Shown: positions 41,591-53,929, numbered from the stretch's first letter. The stretch: DNA of 64,000 bases from Orbaceae bacterium ESL0727 (GCA_029433345.1 JAQTHY010000001.1:1674001-1738000); one strand, 5' to 3'. Numbers and translations: made by a program. Notes: a model not told the origin generated them from the sequence alone.

Positions 41591-42748
41591 TTATAGACAG
41601 AACTCTTTAATTAATCTTTCGATTGTCATTTTCCCCGGTTTTAAAAAATCCATCGAAATAAATTCATCGGGTTGATGCGCTTGTGCAATTGAGCCAGGTC
41701 CTAAGACAATAGTTGGTGAAATTTTATTTAAGAATGGGGCTTCTGTCGCATAATTAACGGTTTGCGCTGTTTTCCCCAGTAATTTTTCGATATCTTGTAA
41801 TTTAGGATTATCTTTCTTGCATTCATACCCCGGAATCGGTAAGACAGCATGTTCAACTGAAATGCGATCGGGATAGTGATGCATAATCGGTTGGAGTGCT
41901 TCGCAAACAAGATTAAAAATCGAGTCAATATCATTTTCTGGCAAGATGCGGATATCAATAATTAATTCACAACAGCCACAAATACGATTAGCAGCATCAC
42001 CGCCATGAATAATACCTAAATTAAGTGTTGGATATGGCACACTAAATCCTTCATTATGGTATTGCTGTTTGAATTTGTGTTTAAGAATAAGTAGTTGTTC
42101 TACCACTAAATGCATAATTTCAATGGCATTAATACCTTTATCGGGATCACTTGAATGACCTGATTTACCGATCACTTTGATTGAATTCGAAATAAAGCCT
42201 TTATGCGCTCTGATAGGTATGAGAGAGGTCGGTTCACCAATAATCGTACAATCAGGTTGTAATTGTGTCTGTTGCGCAAAAAAAGCGGCACCGGCCATAG
42301 TTGTCTCTTCATCGGCTGTTGCCAGTACATAAATTGGTTTTGTTAATTTTTTGAGATCAATATCACGTAGCGCATCTAATATAAACGCAAAAAAACCTTT
42401 CATATCAGCCGTGCCAAGACCATATAATTTATTATCTTCTTCAGTTAATTTAAATGGATCTTTGCTCCATTGTCCTTCATCAAAAGGTACAGTATCTGTA
42501 TGACCGCTTAACAATAAGCCGCCTTGTGTTTTATTACCATCACCTGAATAGACAGCTAACATATTGAATTTATTACGTGTATTTGGAACGGGATTGATTT
42601 CAATCGAAAAACCTAAATCAGCAAACCACGTGGCTAATTTATCAATCAAGGGTTTATTTGAAAAATCTAATTTTTCATCATTCACGCTACTAATACTTGG
42701 TGTAGAAATGAGTTCGTTATAAATCGTTAAAAAGGAAGGAAGTGTCAT
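41591..42748 (-). CDS. argE: Acetylornithine deacetylase ArgE
   Basis: Zinc-dependent M20 hydrolase that releases ornithine in arginine synthesis. The 385-residue protein (E. coli 383) has [16 protein letters not shown] (first metal His and catalytic Asp), [12 protein letters not shown] (bridging Asp), [12 protein letters not shown] (catalytic Glu), the dimerisation lid domain beginning near residue 180 and [14 protein letters not shown] (last metal His). No other arg gene is nearby and no ARG-box stands out upstream. Confidence 0.95.
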   Translation of the reverse strand: MTLPSFLTIYNELISTPSISSVNDEKLDFSNKPLIDKLATWFADLGFSIEINPVPNTRNKFNMLAVYSGDGNKTQGGLLLSGHTDTVPFDEGQWSKDPFKLTEEDNKLYGLGTADMKGFFAFILDALRDIDLKKLTKPIYVLATADEETTMAGAAFFAQQTQLQPDCTIIGEPTSLIPIRAHKGFISNSIKVIGKSGHSSDPDKGINAIEIMHLVVEQLLILKHKFKQQYHNEGFSVPYPTLNLGIIHGGDAANRICGCCELIIDIRILPENDIDSIFNLVCEALQPIMHHYPDRISVEHAVLPIPGYECKKDNPKLQDIEKLLGKTAQTVNYATEAPFLNKISPTIVLGPGSIAQAHQPDEFISMDFLKPGKMTIERLIKEFCL

Positions 42749-42930
42749 AGAAATTACCTTTAATCCATGTCAAATTTAATTTGATACTTATTAATATAAT
42801 AAGGGTTGTTTACGGCTAATTTAAATAGTGAGTAAGCATAACACTTCCCCATAAGAAAGCCAAAAATTCGAATAATATTTAAAAGCTAAAAAATTAGTGG
42901 TAGTATACTTGCCCAGTTTTATCTTATCGT

Positions 42931-42970
42931 CATGTTTATAACAAAACATGTGCGCTGCCGTATGGCGCAC
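42931..42970 (+). promoter_or_regulatory. Candidate thrS autoregulatory leader hairpins
   Basis: Two adjacent hairpins precede thrS. The first is CATGTTT/AAACATG; the second is GTGCGC/GCGCAC with loop TGCCGTATG. The loop carries CGT followed by A, mimicking a threonine tRNA anticodon loop, about 31-33 bases before the start codon. E. coli ThrS represses its own translation through an anticodon-like hairpin at a similar place. A -10-like TATACT lies upstream at 42904. Confidence 0.6.
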
Positions 42971-42991
42971 CACTGTGATTAAGGAATTATT

Positions 42992-44923
42992 ATGCTAACT
43001 ATTGCTCTTCCGGATGGAAGCCAACGTCAATTTGATAAACCCGTTACTGTTTTAGAAGTCGCACAAAATATTGGTTCAGGTCTTGCAAAAGCGTGTATTG
43101 CAGGTCGTGTTAATGGCGAACGAAAAGATGCTTGCGATATCATCGATCACGATTCTAAATTGGAAATTATCACCGCCAAAGATGAGGATGGATTAGAAAT
43201 TATTCGCCACTCTTGTGCGCACTTATTAGGTCATGCAATCAAGCAGTTATGGCCGGATACCAAAATGGCAATTGGTCCAACAATTGATAATGGTTTTTAT
43301 TATGATATTGATTTAGGTCATTCATTGACACAGGAAGATCTTGATGCATTAGAAAAACGGATGCATGAGCTGGCCAATCAAGATTATGATGTTATAAAAG
43401 AAGTGGTGAGTTGGCAAAAAGCGAGAGATGTTTTTTGGGAACGTCATGAACCTTATAAGATTGCTATTTTAGATGAAAATATTCCTAAAGATGCAACACC
43501 AGCACTTTATCATCATCAAGAATATATTGATATGTGCCGTGGTCCTCATGTGCCAAATATGCGTTTTTGTCATCATTTTAAATTACAAAAAATTTCGGGC
43601 GCATATTGGCGTGGCGATAGTAAAAATAAGATGTTGCAACGTATTTATGGTACCGCATGGTCAGATAAAAAGCAGTTAGATGCTTATCAACGTATGTTAG
43701 AAGAAGCAGCAAAACGTGATCACCGTAAAATTGGTAAACAACTTGATCTTTATCATATGCAAGAAGAAGCACCCGGTATGGTGTTTTGGCATAATGACGG
43801 TTGGACTATTTTCCGTGAACTCGAAGTGTTTGTCCGTACTAAATTAAAAGAATATAATTATCAAGAAGTAAAAGGTCCATTTATGATGGATCGCGTTTTA
43901 TGGGAAAAGACAGGGCATTGGGATAATTATAAAGAACTGATGTTTGTGACTTCGTCTGAAAATCGAGAATATTGTATCAAACCGATGAACTGTCCTGGCC
44001 ATGTGCAAATTTTTAATCAAGGCCTGAAATCTTATCGTGATTTACCTTTACGTATGGCAGAATTTGGTAGTTGTCACCGTAATGAACCATCGGGTTCTTT
44101 GCACGGTTTAATGCGTGTACGTGGTTTTACGCAAGACGATGCGCATATTTTCTGTACTGAAAGTCAGATCCGTGGAGAAGTAAATAGCTGTATAAAAATG
44201 GTTTACGACATGTACAGCACCTTTGGTTTTAAAGATATTACCGTTAAATTATCAACTAGACCTGAAAAACGAATCGGTAAAGATGAAATTTGGGATTTAG
44301 CTGAAAAAGATTTGGCTGAATGTTTGACTGAAAACGGTATTAAATTTGAATATTTACCGGGTGAGGGGGCTTTTTATGGTCCTAAAATCGAATTTACGCT
44401 ATATGATTGCCTGGGACGTGCTTGGCAATGTGGCACAGTACAACTTGATTTCATGTTACCCGGCCGCTTAGATGCGACCTATATTGGTGAAGATAATGAA
44501 CGTCATGTACCGGTTATGATCCATCGGGCAATTTTAGGTTCTATGGAGCGTTTTATCGGTATTCTTACCGAAAATTGTGCTGGTTCTTTCCCAACGTGGA
44601 TGGCACCATTGCAAGTTGCCGTGATCAATATCACCAGTAATCAAGCTGAGTATGCTAAACAATTAACCGAACAACTACAAAAAGTGGGTATTCGAGCAAA
44701 AGCGGACTTGAGAAATGAGAAAATTGGGTTTAAAATCCGCGAACATACTTTGAAACGTGTGCCTTATATGTTTGTCTGTGGTGATAAAGAGATGGAAGCA
44801 GGTACCGTTTCAGTAAGAACACGACAAGGCAAAGATCTTGGTAGCTTTGAAGTGAAACATGTTATAGAATTGTTGCTTAAAGAAATTCAGACTCGTTCAT
44901 TAGAACAGCTGAGTGAATCATAA
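42992..44923 (+). CDS. thrS: Threonyl-tRNA synthetase
   Basis: Class II synthetase of 643 residues (E. coli 642). It has the TGS domain (residues 1-60), the editing domain with [16 protein letters not shown] (HxxxH motif near residue 73), the catalytic core with [10 protein letters not shown] (zinc Cys), motif 2 [22 protein letters not shown] and motif 3 [11 protein letters not shown], and an anticodon-binding domain at the C-terminus. AAGGAAT precedes the ATG. It opens the translation cluster, followed by infC. Confidence 0.98.
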   Translation: MLTIALPDGSQRQFDKPVTVLEVAQNIGSGLAKACIAGRVNGERKDACDIIDHDSKLEIITAKDEDGLEIIRHSCAHLLGHAIKQLWPDTKMAIGPTIDNGFYYDIDLGHSLTQEDLDALEKRMHELANQDYDVIKEVVSWQKARDVFWERHEPYKIAILDENIPKDATPALYHHQEYIDMCRGPHVPNMRFCHHFKLQKISGAYWRGDSKNKMLQRIYGTAWSDKKQLDAYQRMLEEAAKRDHRKIGKQLDLYHMQEEAPGMVFWHNDGWTIFRELEVFVRTKLKEYNYQEVKGPFMMDRVLWEKTGHWDNYKELMFVTSSENREYCIKPMNCPGHVQIFNQGLKSYRDLPLRMAEFGSCHRNEPSGSLHGLMRVRGFTQDDAHIFCTESQIRGEVNSCIKMVYDMYSTFGFKDITVKLSTRPEKRIGKDEIWDLAEKDLAECLTENGIKFEYLPGEGAFYGPKIEFTLYDCLGRAWQCGTVQLDFMLPGRLDATYIGEDNERHVPVMIHRAILGSMERFIGILTENCAGSFPTWMAPLQVAVINITSNQAEYAKQLTEQLQKVGIRAKADLRNEKIGFKIREHTLKRVPYMFVCGDKEMEAGTVSVRTRQGKDLGSFEVKHVIELLLKEIQTRSLEQLSES

Positions 44924-44945
44924 AATTATCTTGGAGGAATTGGAT

Positions 44946-45485
44946 ATTAAAGTCAGTAAACGAATTCAGTCAACTCGTGCGCATAAAATCAACGATGAAA
45001 TCACTGCGAACGAAGTGAGATTAACCGGTGTCGATGGTGAACAGATAGGTATAGTTAGCTTAAATGATGCACTAAAACAAAGCGAAGAAGCTACGTTAGA
45101 TCTTGTTGAAATCAGTCCTAATGCAGAACCACCTGTTTGTCGAATTATGGATTATGGCAAATTCCTCTATGAAAAGAGTAAAGCAACAAAAGAACAGAAG
45201 AAGAAGCAAAAGGTTGTTCAGGTTAAGGAAATTAAGTTCCGACCTGGTACAGACGAAGGCGACTATCAGGTAAAGCTCCGCAGCCTGATTCGCTTTCTTG
45301 AAGATGGCGACAAAGCTAAAGTCACGTTACGATTCCGTGGACGTGAAATGGCTCACCAACAAATAGGGACAGAGATGCTTGATCGCATTAAAAATGACCT
45401 TATTGATTTAGCCGTTGTTGAATCTTATCCAACTAAGATTGAAGGACGACAGATGATCATGGTGTTGGCGCCGAAGAAGAAATAG
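44946..45485 (+). CDS. infC: Translation initiation factor IF-3 (AUU start)
   Basis: IF-3 binds the 30S subunit and proofreads initiation. The 179-residue product carries [42 protein letters not shown] and [10 protein letters not shown]. No ATG lies near the homologous start. Instead ATT at 44946 begins the reading Ile(Met)-Lys-Val-Ser-Lys-Arg, with GGAGG eight bases upstream, exactly as E. coli infC uses AUU for autoregulation. An in-frame codon at 44913 would overlap thrS and lacks a ribosome site. Confidence 0.97.
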   Translation: MKVSKRIQSTRAHKINDEITANEVRLTGVDGEQIGIVSLNDALKQSEEATLDLVEISPNAEPPVCRIMDYGKFLYEKSKATKEQKKKQKVVQVKEIKFRPGTDEGDYQVKLRSLIRFLEDGDKAKVTLRFRGREMAHQQIGTEMLDRIKNDLIDLAVVESYPTKIEGRQMIMVLAPKKK

Positions 45486-45645
45486 TGGTTCATCAAGCAT
45501 GATTTAGGTTAGATTTTTAATTATTCTGTTTATAACGGATCATTTTAGATGATTTTGATTATATTTAGATCTGTAGTTGAAATAAATAAACTAAAAAGTG
45601 CACCCTATTTCATATTATTAACAATGCGAAGTGGAAATTTATACA

Positions 45646-45843
45646 ATGCCTAAAATTAAAACAGTAAGAGGCGCAGCAAAGCGCTTTAAAAAAACAGCTT
45701 CTGGTGGCTTTAAGCATAAGCAAGCTAACAAGAGTCATATCCTAACGCATAAATCTACTAAACGTAAACGTCATTTACGTGGTTTGACCACTGTGTCAAA
45801 AGGGGATTTAGGTTTAGTTAAAGCGTGTATTCCATACGCTTAA
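45646..45843 (+). CDS. rpmI: 50S ribosomal protein L35
   Basis: A 65-residue basic protein: [20 protein letters not shown], then [23 protein letters not shown] in the middle. The frame opens at a GTG five codons earlier (45631), but MPKIKT is the universal start. The 160-bp gap after infC is where E. coli has the L20 translational operator; I could not fold the RNA fully to confirm it here. Confidence 0.98.
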   Translation: MPKIKTVRGAAKRFKKTASGGFKHKQANKSHILTHKSTKRKRHLRGLTTVSKGDLGLVKACIPYA

Positions 45844-45862
45844 TTAATTGATATTTATTTAA

Positions 45863-46234
<372 letters not shown>

Positions 46235-46240
46235 ACTTTT

Positions 46241-46270
46241 ATAAAAGCCGATTTATTCGGCTTTTATTTA
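46241..46270 (+). terminator. Terminator after rplT
   Basis: A perfect 11-bp stem (ATAAAAGCCGA and its complement) with loop TTTAT, ending in TTTTATTTATT, lies six bases after the rplT stop. Confidence 0.9.
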
Positions 46271-46472
46271 TTACGTCCGTTTTATTTAATACATGTTTAT
46301 AACCATTACCCGTAAAGAGAGTCGCTGATTCTGCTAGTCATTGTCAACGGGATATAAAAAAGATTATAAAGTTTCACCTATAATCCATTTATTTCTTTCA
46401 TCTCCAATAGTAATGAGAATATATATTCAAACCGATCAATTAATAAAATATCTAACACAAGAGATATATTAT

Positions 46473-46529
46473 ATGACGATAGTTATTTTTCGTTTCTTTT
46501 TTAGTTTTTCAAAAATACTTTATTTTTGA
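46473..46529 (+). CDS. pheM: pheST leader peptide PheM
   Basis: An 18-residue peptide MTIVIFRFFFSFSKILYF with six phenylalanines, very like E. coli PheM (IFRFFFYFS). AGAG lies nine bases before the ATG. Its stop codon overlaps GAGGC (46528-46532), which can pair with GCCTC in the terminator's left arm (46562-46566) to form an antiterminator. Phe-tRNA shortage would stall the ribosome and allow pheST transcription. Confidence 0.94.
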   Translation: MTIVIFRFFFSFSKILYF

Positions 46530-46556
46530 GGCAAAATGAAAAACGAAAAATAGTTC

Positions 46557-46584
46557 AAAAGGCCTCTACTAAGAGGCCTTTTTG
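46557..46584 (+). terminator. pheST attenuator terminator
   Basis: AAAAGGCCTCT and its exact complement form an 11-bp stem with loop ACTA and a T-run (TTTTTG), 28 bp after pheM and 120 bp before pheS. Confidence 0.94.
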
Positions 46585-46649
46585 TTATTGTACTAAATGA
46601 ATCATTAACATATAAATTAAGTAACTTGTTAATTAAAAAAGCAAAATAG

Positions 46650-47687
<1,038 letters not shown>

Positions 47688-47704
47688 TATCTGGAGACCA
47701 AAAC

Positions 47705-50092
47705 ATGAAATTTAGTGAAAGCTGGCTACGTGAGTGGGTAAATCCAGAAATTAGTAGCGAAACATTAACTGATCAATTAACCATGGCGGGATTAGAAGTT
47801 GATAATGTCGAAACTGTGGCCGGTTCATTTACAGGTGTCGTAATAGGGCGAGTAGTCGAATGTATACCTCATCCAAATGCAGACAAATTACGTATCACTA
47901 AAGTTGATATTGGTAAAGATGCGTTATTGAATATTGTCTGTGGTGCTCCTAATTGTCGTTTAGGGCTGACCGTTGCTTGTGCAACTATCGGTGCAGTATT
48001 ACCTGGCGATTTCAAAATTAAAGCGGCAAAACTACGCGGTGAATTATCAGAAGGTATGTTATGTTCTTATTCTGAACTCGGCATTTCAGAAGATCAAAGT
48101 GGAATTATTGAATTACCGGATGATGCGCCATTAGGGCAGGATATTCGAGAATACCTAAAATTAGATGATCTCTCTATTGATATTAGTGTGACACCAAATC
48201 GAGCCGATTGTTTTAGTATTATGGGCGTGGCCCGTGATATTTCCGCGGTCAATAATATTCCGATGCATGAACTTGAAGTACAACCCGTTCCAGCGACCAT
48301 TACCGATACTATCTCTGTCCAAGTTGACGAACCACAAGCTGCACCACGTTATTTAGGTCGTATTATTAAGAATGTTAACGTCCAAGCACCTACTCCTATC
48401 TGGATGAAAGAAAAGCTACGTCGTGGCGGTATTCGTCCAATTGATGCTGTCGTTGATATTACTAATTATGTCTTACTCGAACTCGGCCAACCAATGCATG
48501 CATTTGATTTAGCCCAAATTGATGGGGGAATTGTTGTTCGTTATGCGCGCATGAATGAAAAATTAGTATTACTTGATGGTAACGAAATTGAATTAAACGA
48601 AAAAACATTAGTGATTGCTGATCACCAAAAAGCGTTAGCATTAGCCGGTATTTTTGGTGGTGCACAATCAGGTGTCACCGCTGCGACAAAAGATATCTTT
48701 TTAGAATCAGCCTATTTTTCACCGTTGGCTATTATTGGTAAAGCGCGAGAATATGGTCTCCATACCGAAGCATCACACCGATATGAAAGAGGCGTTGACC
48801 CTGAACTGCAATCCATTGCGATCGAACGTGCTACCACATTATTACTTGCAATTTGTGGCGGTGAAGTAGGTTCGATTATTAATATTACCAACCAAAATGA
48901 AATTCCAAAACACCCGACAATTTTATTACGTCGTGAAAAGCTCGACCGTATTATTGGTATCTCAATCGAAACACAAAAAATAACCGATATCCTAGAACGA
49001 CTTGGTTGTAGTGTTGAATATAAAGAAGATATGTGGTTATTAAAATCACCTACATGGCGCTTTGATTTAGAAATAGAAGAAGATTTTATCGAAGAAGTTG
49101 CCCGAATTTATGGTTATAACAATATTCCGAATGCTAATTTAAAAATCGAATCTGTAATGAAACCTAAACCAGAAGGTAAAATGACTTTAAAATGGGTAAA
49201 AGAGTTATTAGCAGACAAAGGTTATCAAGAAGCGGTTACCTATAGTTTCGTTGATCCTAAAATTCAGCAAATTTTACATCCAGAAGAGGCGGTTATCAGC
49301 TTACCTAATCCTATTTCTAGTGAGATGTCAGTCATGCGTTTATCTTTGTGGACAGGGTTATTAGGCGCAGTTTTATATAATCAAAATAGACAACAATCAC
49401 GCGTTAGATTATTTGAAACCGGATTACGTTTTGTTCCAGATGAAAAATCAGAATTGGGTATTCGCCAAGAATTAATGTTAGCAGGCGTCATTACTGGCAC
49501 ACTTTATGAAGAACATTGGAAATTACCAAAACAACCAGTCGATTTTTATGATATCAAAGGCGATGTAGAGTCTATTTTAACCCTTTTAGGTTATGCTGAT
49601 GCGATCCAGTTCAAAAAATCGAGTATTGCAGCTTTACATCCTGGACAAAATGCGTCTTTATATGTAGGCAACGAACTTATTGGCTATTTGGGCGTTTTGC
49701 ATCCGGAAATTGAAAAAAAATTAGGTTTAAATGCTAAAACACTTGTTTTTGAAATAAATTTAGCTAAAATTAACCAGAAAAAAATACCAGTTGCCCAGGA
49801 TTTATCAAAATACCCGTCTAATAAACGTGATATAGCGATTGTTGTCCAGAATTCCATTCCGGCAGCTGATATTCTTGCAGTGTGTAAAAGTGCGTGTGGC
49901 GAGCAACTTGTAAAAGCTAATCTTTTTGATGTTTATCAAGGTGATAATATTAAAGAAGATCAAAAAAGCTTAGGGATTAGCCTTATTTTACAAGATAAAT
50001 CCCATACATTAGAAGATGAAGAGATAACAAACATTGTAAATAAGTGTATAACTGCTTTACAAAACCGTTTTAAAGCCTTATTAAGAGAATAA
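47705..50092 (+). CDS. pheT: Phenylalanyl-tRNA synthetase beta subunit
   Basis: Editing and tRNA-binding subunit, 795 residues as in E. coli. It has the tRNA-binding EMAP-like domain (residues 40-150; [15 protein letters not shown]), the B3/B4 editing domain, the B5 domain with [11 protein letters not shown]-type segment ([13 protein letters not shown]), and a C-terminal ferredoxin-fold anticodon-binding domain ([16 protein letters not shown]). GGAG precedes its ATG. Confidence 0.98.
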   Translation: MKFSESWLREWVNPEISSETLTDQLTMAGLEVDNVETVAGSFTGVVIGRVVECIPHPNADKLRITKVDIGKDALLNIVCGAPNCRLGLTVACATIGAVLPGDFKIKAAKLRGELSEGMLCSYSELGISEDQSGIIELPDDAPLGQDIREYLKLDDLSIDISVTPNRADCFSIMGVARDISAVNNIPMHELEVQPVPATITDTISVQVDEPQAAPRYLGRIIKNVNVQAPTPIWMKEKLRRGGIRPIDAVVDITNYVLLELGQPMHAFDLAQIDGGIVVRYARMNEKLVLLDGNEIELNEKTLVIADHQKALALAGIFGGAQSGVTAATKDIFLESAYFSPLAIIGKAREYGLHTEASHRYERGVDPELQSIAIERATTLLLAICGGEVGSIINITNQNEIPKHPTILLRREKLDRIIGISIETQKITDILERLGCSVEYKEDMWLLKSPTWRFDLEIEEDFIEEVARIYGYNNIPNANLKIESVMKPKPEGKMTLKWVKELLADKGYQEAVTYSFVDPKIQQILHPEEAVISLPNPISSEMSVMRLSLWTGLLGAVLYNQNRQQSRVRLFETGLRFVPDEKSELGIRQELMLAGVITGTLYEEHWKLPKQPVDFYDIKGDVESILTLLGYADAIQFKKSSIAALHPGQNASLYVGNELIGYLGVLHPEIEKKLGLNAKTLVFEINLAKINQKKIPVAQDLSKYPSNKRDIAIVVQNSIPAADILAVCKSACGEQLVKANLFDVYQGDNIKEDQKSLGISLILQDKSHTLEDEEITNIVNKCITALQNRFKALLRE

Positions 50093-50096
50093 TAAT

Positions 50097-50390
50097 ATGA
50101 CACTAACTAAAGCTGATATTGCAGATCGTCTTGCTGAAAAATTTAATCTTGATCGCCAAGAGGCCAAGGTCCTCGTGGAACTTTTTTTTGAAGAAATCCG
50201 TGTTGCCCTAGAAAAAGGGGAACCCGTTAAACTATCTGGATTTGGTAATTTTACTATTCGAGATAAAAATTCTCGTCCTGGACGTAACCCTAAAACAGGT
50301 GAAAGCGTTGATATTTCAGCTCGCCGCGTGGTTACATTCCGCCCTGGAATTAAATTCCGAGAAAGAGTTGAACAAAATTTAGCATTATAA
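50097..50390 (+). CDS. ihfA: Integration host factor alpha subunit
   Basis: DNA-bending nucleoid protein that pairs with IhfB. The 97-residue protein begins [20 protein letters not shown] and holds the minor-groove-intercalating arm motif [19 protein letters not shown]. It starts four bases after the pheT stop, suggesting coupling, as in E. coli. Confidence 0.98.
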   Translation: MTLTKADIADRLAEKFNLDRQEAKVLVELFFEEIRVALEKGEPVKLSGFGNFTIRDKNSRPGRNPKTGESVDISARRVVTFRPGIKFRERVEQNLAL

Positions 50391-50420
50391 TCTGCACAGC
50401 ATTGATTAATTGGAAAGCAT

Positions 50421-50447
50421 AAATAGGCGTCATAAAGGCGCTTATTT
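50421..50447 (+). terminator. Hairpin after ihfA
   Basis: An 11-bp stem with two G-U wobbles (left arm AAATAGGCGTC, right arm GGCGCTTATTT) and loop ATAAA lies 30 bases past the ihfA stop. The T content after it is low. Confidence 0.6.
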
Positions 50448-50460
50448 ATCAAATAAAAAG

Positions 50461-50489
50461 TTGTATTTTAGTTGTTATTCAAGCATAAT
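50461..50489 (+). promoter_or_regulatory. SRP RNA promoter
   Basis: TTGTAT and CATAAT separated by 17 bases, ending 14 bases before the start of the 4.5S RNA. Confidence 0.65.
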
Positions 50490-50503
50490 AGCCCCTCCTC
50501 AAT

Positions 50504-50616
50504 GGAGGCTCTATGGGTTCTCTTGCAACATTAGCTTGCTCACCCGGTCAGATCCGGAAGGAAGCAGCCAAAGTAAGTTTTATGTGTGTGGGATGTAGCT
50601 GATAGGGTCTCCGCCC
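50504..50616 (+). ncRNA. ffs: 4.5S signal recognition particle RNA
   Basis: About 113 nt, with pairing ends GGAGGCTCTATGGG and GGGTCTCCGCCC. It contains the universally conserved Ffh-binding region: GGTCAGATCCGGAAGGAAGC with the GGAA tetraloop, then AGCC and GGGATGTAGCTG. The sequence tracks E. coli 4.5S RNA closely. Exact ends are estimated from that comparison. Confidence 0.96.
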
Positions 50617-50805
50617 AAAAATCTCTATTTTTATCTAAAATTCTTTTTTATTCCATCAAGATAAAATTATCTATTTATATAGTTTATAACAATCGCTTAT
50701 AATGACAACCCTTAACTATTTTCTAGCATGATGTATGCCTTTTGGCCTTTAGCTATCAGCGTTTCGCTGTTACGCCAATAATGGCTATAGAGAAAGGAAT
50801 TTAGT

Positions 50806-50863
50806 TGCGTACTTGAGTTCATCTATAAAAATTATACATAAACGTATATATGTTCTGAAACAT
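50806..50863 (-). repeat. Dispersed 11-6-11 repeat, copy 4, with extended 3' block
   Basis: The core at 50836-50863 reads, on the minus strand, ATGTTTCAGAA, CATATA, TACGTTTATGT. The block TGCGTACTTGA (plus strand, 50806-50816) lies 19 bases away, as in copy 3. It lies in the 313-bp gap between ffs and rlhA; the rest of that gap shows no gene. Confidence 0.85.
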
Positions 50864-50929
50864 CGCATTAAATAAACGGCATTTATTTCCGTTTAAATCA
50901 TCATTAATTTGTATTTATGAGATAAAAAT

Positions 50930-52957
50930 ATGTCATCAATGACAACAATAAAACAGACTAATCAATTAGAATTACTGAGTCCAGCTAAAGATATCGATAT
51001 CGCTAAACAAGCTATTTTGCATGGTGCCGATGCGGTTTATATTGGCGGCCCACAATTTGGTGCCCGTCATAATGCCGGTAATTCGGTTGCCGATATTGCC
51101 AAATTAGTTGAATTTGCACATCGCTATTATGCAAAAGTGTTTGTCACCTTAAATACTATTTTACATGATAATGAATTAGAATCGGCCCATCAGTTAATCT
51201 GGCAATTATACGATGCAGGGATTGATGCATTAATTGTACAAGATATGGGCATTTTAGAGATGGATTTACCGCCGCTTGATCTCCATGCGAGTACACAAAC
51301 AGATATTAGAACAGTTGAAAAAGCCAAGTTTTTATCGGATGTCGGTTTTTCGCAAATCGTCTTAGCACGGGAATTAAATTTAGCGCAAATAAAGCAAATT
51401 GCTAATCAAGTCGATGCTAAGTTAGAGTTTTTTGTGCATGGTGCCCTTTGTGTGGCATTTTCGGGGCAATGCTATATCTCGCATGCGCAAACAGGACGTA
51501 GTGCGAATAGGGGGGATTGTTCTCAAGCCTGCCGTTTGCCTTATACGTTAACCGATGAGCAAGGTCACGTGATTGCTTATGAAAAGCATCTATTGTCGAT
51601 CAAAGATAATAATCAGTCAGCTAATTTAGTTGAACTTATTGATGCCGGCATTCGTTCATTTAAGATCGAAGGGCGATATAAAGATATGGCATATGTAAAG
51701 AATATTACCACTTTTTACCGTCAAAAATTAGATACGATTTTAGAACAGCATCCTGAATTTACGCCTGCATCTAGTGGTAAAACGGAGTACTTTTTTACCG
51801 CTAATCCTGATAAAACTTTTCATCGTAGCCAAACTGACTATTTCATTCATGGACGACAGATGGATATCGGTGCTTTTGATTCACCTAAATTTATTGGTTT
51901 ACAGATTGGCGAGATTACCAAAGTGACGCCGCAATACCTTGATATAAAATCAAAAGAAACCTTGACCAATGGCGATGGACTCAATGTATTAATTAAGCGG
52001 GATGTCATTGGCTTTCGTGCCGATAAAGTTGAAAAACTTACCGATCACCTTTATCGCATTTACCCTAATGAATTTGCCTCTAATGAACAGATTAAACAGA
52101 TCGCTAAATTACGATTACCCCATCCGATTAACCGTAATTTAGATCATAATTGGCAACTCGATTTACAAAAAGAGTCCAGTTCTAGGCGAATTTTAGTTGA
52201 TTTTACTGTTAAGATGACCAACGATAACATTCAATTAACCGCAAAAAGCGAAGAGGGGATTAACGTAACGATTGCATTAAATAATACCTTTGAGGTAGCA
52301 AAGCAGCCAGAGAAAGTGCAAAGTGTCATTATTGATAATATTACCAAACTTGGCCAAACTATTTATGTAGCTCGTTCAGTTAATATTGAAAAACAAGATA
52401 ATCTCTATTTCATGCCAGCGAGTCGATTAAATCAATTAAGACGCGATGTAATCGATAAACTTGATAGTGAACGTGTTGCACAATATAAGAGGGTAACGCC
52501 CAAAGGTATCAGCAATCCAGCACCGATTTATCCGCAAGAACAGCTCACTTATCTGGCTAATGTTTATAATCAAAAAGCACGTGATTTTTACCATCGTTAC
52601 GGTGTCACGTTAATTGAGCCAGCGTATGAAGCACATACCGTGAAAGATGATACGCCGCTGATGATTACCAAACACTGTTTGCGGTTTGCTTTTAATTTAT
52701 GCCCTAAACAAGCAAAAGGTATACAAGGTGTCAAAACAAAAATGGCCCCCATGCAACTCATCCACCAGAATGAAAATCATGAAAAAGAAATTCTCACCTT
52801 AAAATTTAATTGTCGAGATTGTGAAATGCAAGTCTTGGGCAAGATCAAAAATCACGTTTTGAAAATGCCTTTACCCGGTAGTGAAATTATTTTTCTCCAA
52901 AAACAAGCTGCCCCTGACGATGTTAGCAACCAGAAGAATAATAAAGAGCATGGTTAA
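50930..52957 (+). CDS. rlhA: 23S rRNA 5-hydroxycytidine C2501 synthase RlhA (U32 family)
   Basis: Peptidase-U32-family protein (YdcP) that hydroxylates C2501 in 23S rRNA. The 675-residue protein has LELLSPAKDIDIAKQAILHG, YIGGPQFGARHNAGNS, HASTQTDIRTVEKAKFL and the Cys-rich signature CVAFSGQCYISH...RGDCSQACRLPY. The C-terminal ITKHCLRFAFNLCPKQ with CRDCEM completes the set of cysteines. The assignment to RlhA, rather than the related RlhA-like UbiU/V or YegQ proteins, rests on length and C-terminal match to YdcP. Confidence 0.92.
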   Translation: MSSMTTIKQTNQLELLSPAKDIDIAKQAILHGADAVYIGGPQFGARHNAGNSVADIAKLVEFAHRYYAKVFVTLNTILHDNELESAHQLIWQLYDAGIDALIVQDMGILEMDLPPLDLHASTQTDIRTVEKAKFLSDVGFSQIVLARELNLAQIKQIANQVDAKLEFFVHGALCVAFSGQCYISHAQTGRSANRGDCSQACRLPYTLTDEQGHVIAYEKHLLSIKDNNQSANLVELIDAGIRSFKIEGRYKDMAYVKNITTFYRQKLDTILEQHPEFTPASSGKTEYFFTANPDKTFHRSQTDYFIHGRQMDIGAFDSPKFIGLQIGEITKVTPQYLDIKSKETLTNGDGLNVLIKRDVIGFRADKVEKLTDHLYRIYPNEFASNEQIKQIAKLRLPHPINRNLDHNWQLDLQKESSSRRILVDFTVKMTNDNIQLTAKSEEGINVTIALNNTFEVAKQPEKVQSVIIDNITKLGQTIYVARSVNIEKQDNLYFMPASRLNQLRRDVIDKLDSERVAQYKRVTPKGISNPAPIYPQEQLTYLANVYNQKARDFYHRYGVTLIEPAYEAHTVKDDTPLMITKHCLRFAFNLCPKQAKGIQGVKTKMAPMQLIHQNENHEKEILTLKFNCRDCEMQVLGKIKNHVLKMPLPGSEIIFLQKQAAPDDVSNQKNNKEHG

Positions 52958-52990
52958 CGACGTTTATCATCATCACATTTATCCGGTTAT

Positions 52991-53929
52991 TTAGTAAGGC
53001 AGGGCAGTGATAGTCGGCAATTTTTTGTCAATAACTGCTCCTGTTAATTCGGATAAGCGATGGATGTTATGTTTTTGACAGTAATCTTCTAAATCGTGAA
53101 TCATATTTGTCATAGTAGAAGGCTGAATAAAATTGGCCGTCCCCACTTGTACAGCTGTCGATCCTGCTAAGAAATATTCGATGACATCTTCAAAAGTAGT
53201 GATCCCGCCACAACCAATAACCGGTATAGAGAGATGCTTATAACATTGATAGACCATGCGGATCATGATCGGTTTGATTGCTGGGCCTGATAATCCACCC
53301 ATAATATTGCCTAGTTTAGGGCGACGGGTAGTAATATCAATGGCCATGCCTAATAGAGTATTGCCGACAATAATAGCATCGGCACCTTCAGCTTCGGCAG
53401 CTTGAGCAACACTTACAATATCACTGGTATTAGGTGTTAATTTTACCCATAATGGTAAATGCGTTGCCGCACGTAATGCTTTGACTACTTTGGACGTAGA
53501 ATTTGCTTGCATGGCAAAGGCTTTTCCATCCGCTTCGATATTAGGGCACGAGATATTGGCTTCAATGCAAGCAATGCCTTTGACGGTGTCGAGTTGTTTT
53601 GCTATTAGACCAAAATCAGTAGCGGTATTAGCCGAAATACTGGCAATAAGTGGCGAAGAATATTGTTGATAATAAGGTACCGTATGTGAGATATAGTAAT
53701 CAATTCCTTTACTTGGAATCCCAATAGCATTAAGCATTGCATTGGGTAATTCACAAGCGCGTGGAGTAGGGTTACCGGCACGTTTATCGAGCGTAAATGT
53801 TTTAGTCACAATCGCACCGAGCGCATTAAAATCAATAATCGCTGCTAATTCCTTATCAAAGGTGCCAGAAGCTGGCATGATTGGATTTTTGAGTGTGAAG
53901 CCATTAATATTGACTGATAAATCGATCAT
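52991..53929 (-). CDS. pyrDB: Dihydroorotate dehydrogenase, class 1B catalytic subunit
   Basis: FMN enzyme that oxidises dihydroorotate in pyrimidine synthesis. The 312-residue protein has NPIMPASGTFDKE at the start, substrate loop LPNAMLNAIGIPSKG, the class 1 catalytic cysteine in ANISCPN (residue 128; class 2 enzymes have Ser here), VKLTPNTSD and the phosphate site GCGGITT. It overlaps pyrK by 4 bp, so the two act as the NAD-linked type 1B complex. This type is typical of Firmicutes; most gammaproteobacteria use the quinone-linked class 2 PyrD. Confidence 0.93.
   Translation of the reverse strand: MIDLSVNINGFTLKNPIMPASGTFDKELAAIIDFNALGAIVTKTFTLDKRAGNPTPRACELPNAMLNAIGIPSKGIDYYISHTVPYYQQYSSPLIASISANTATDFGLIAKQLDTVKGIACIEANISCPNIEADGKAFAMQANSTSKVVKALRAATHLPLWVKLTPNTSDIVSVAQAAEAEGADAIIVGNTLLGMAIDITTRRPKLGNIMGGLSGPAIKPIMIRMVYQCYKHLSIPVIGCGGITTFEDVIEYFLAGSTAVQVGTANFIQPSTMTNMIHDLEDYCQKHNIHRLSELTGAVIDKKLPTITALPY

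Noticed and set aside
46341-46472. Longer frame leading into the pheM peptide
   Set aside because: Only the last 18 codons match PheM and have a proper ribosome site; the upstream part is leader DNA.
50728-50784. Short frame beginning ATG-ATG-TAT between ffs and rlhA
   Set aside because: It has no ribosome site, no amino-acid run typical of a leader peptide and no attenuator nearby.
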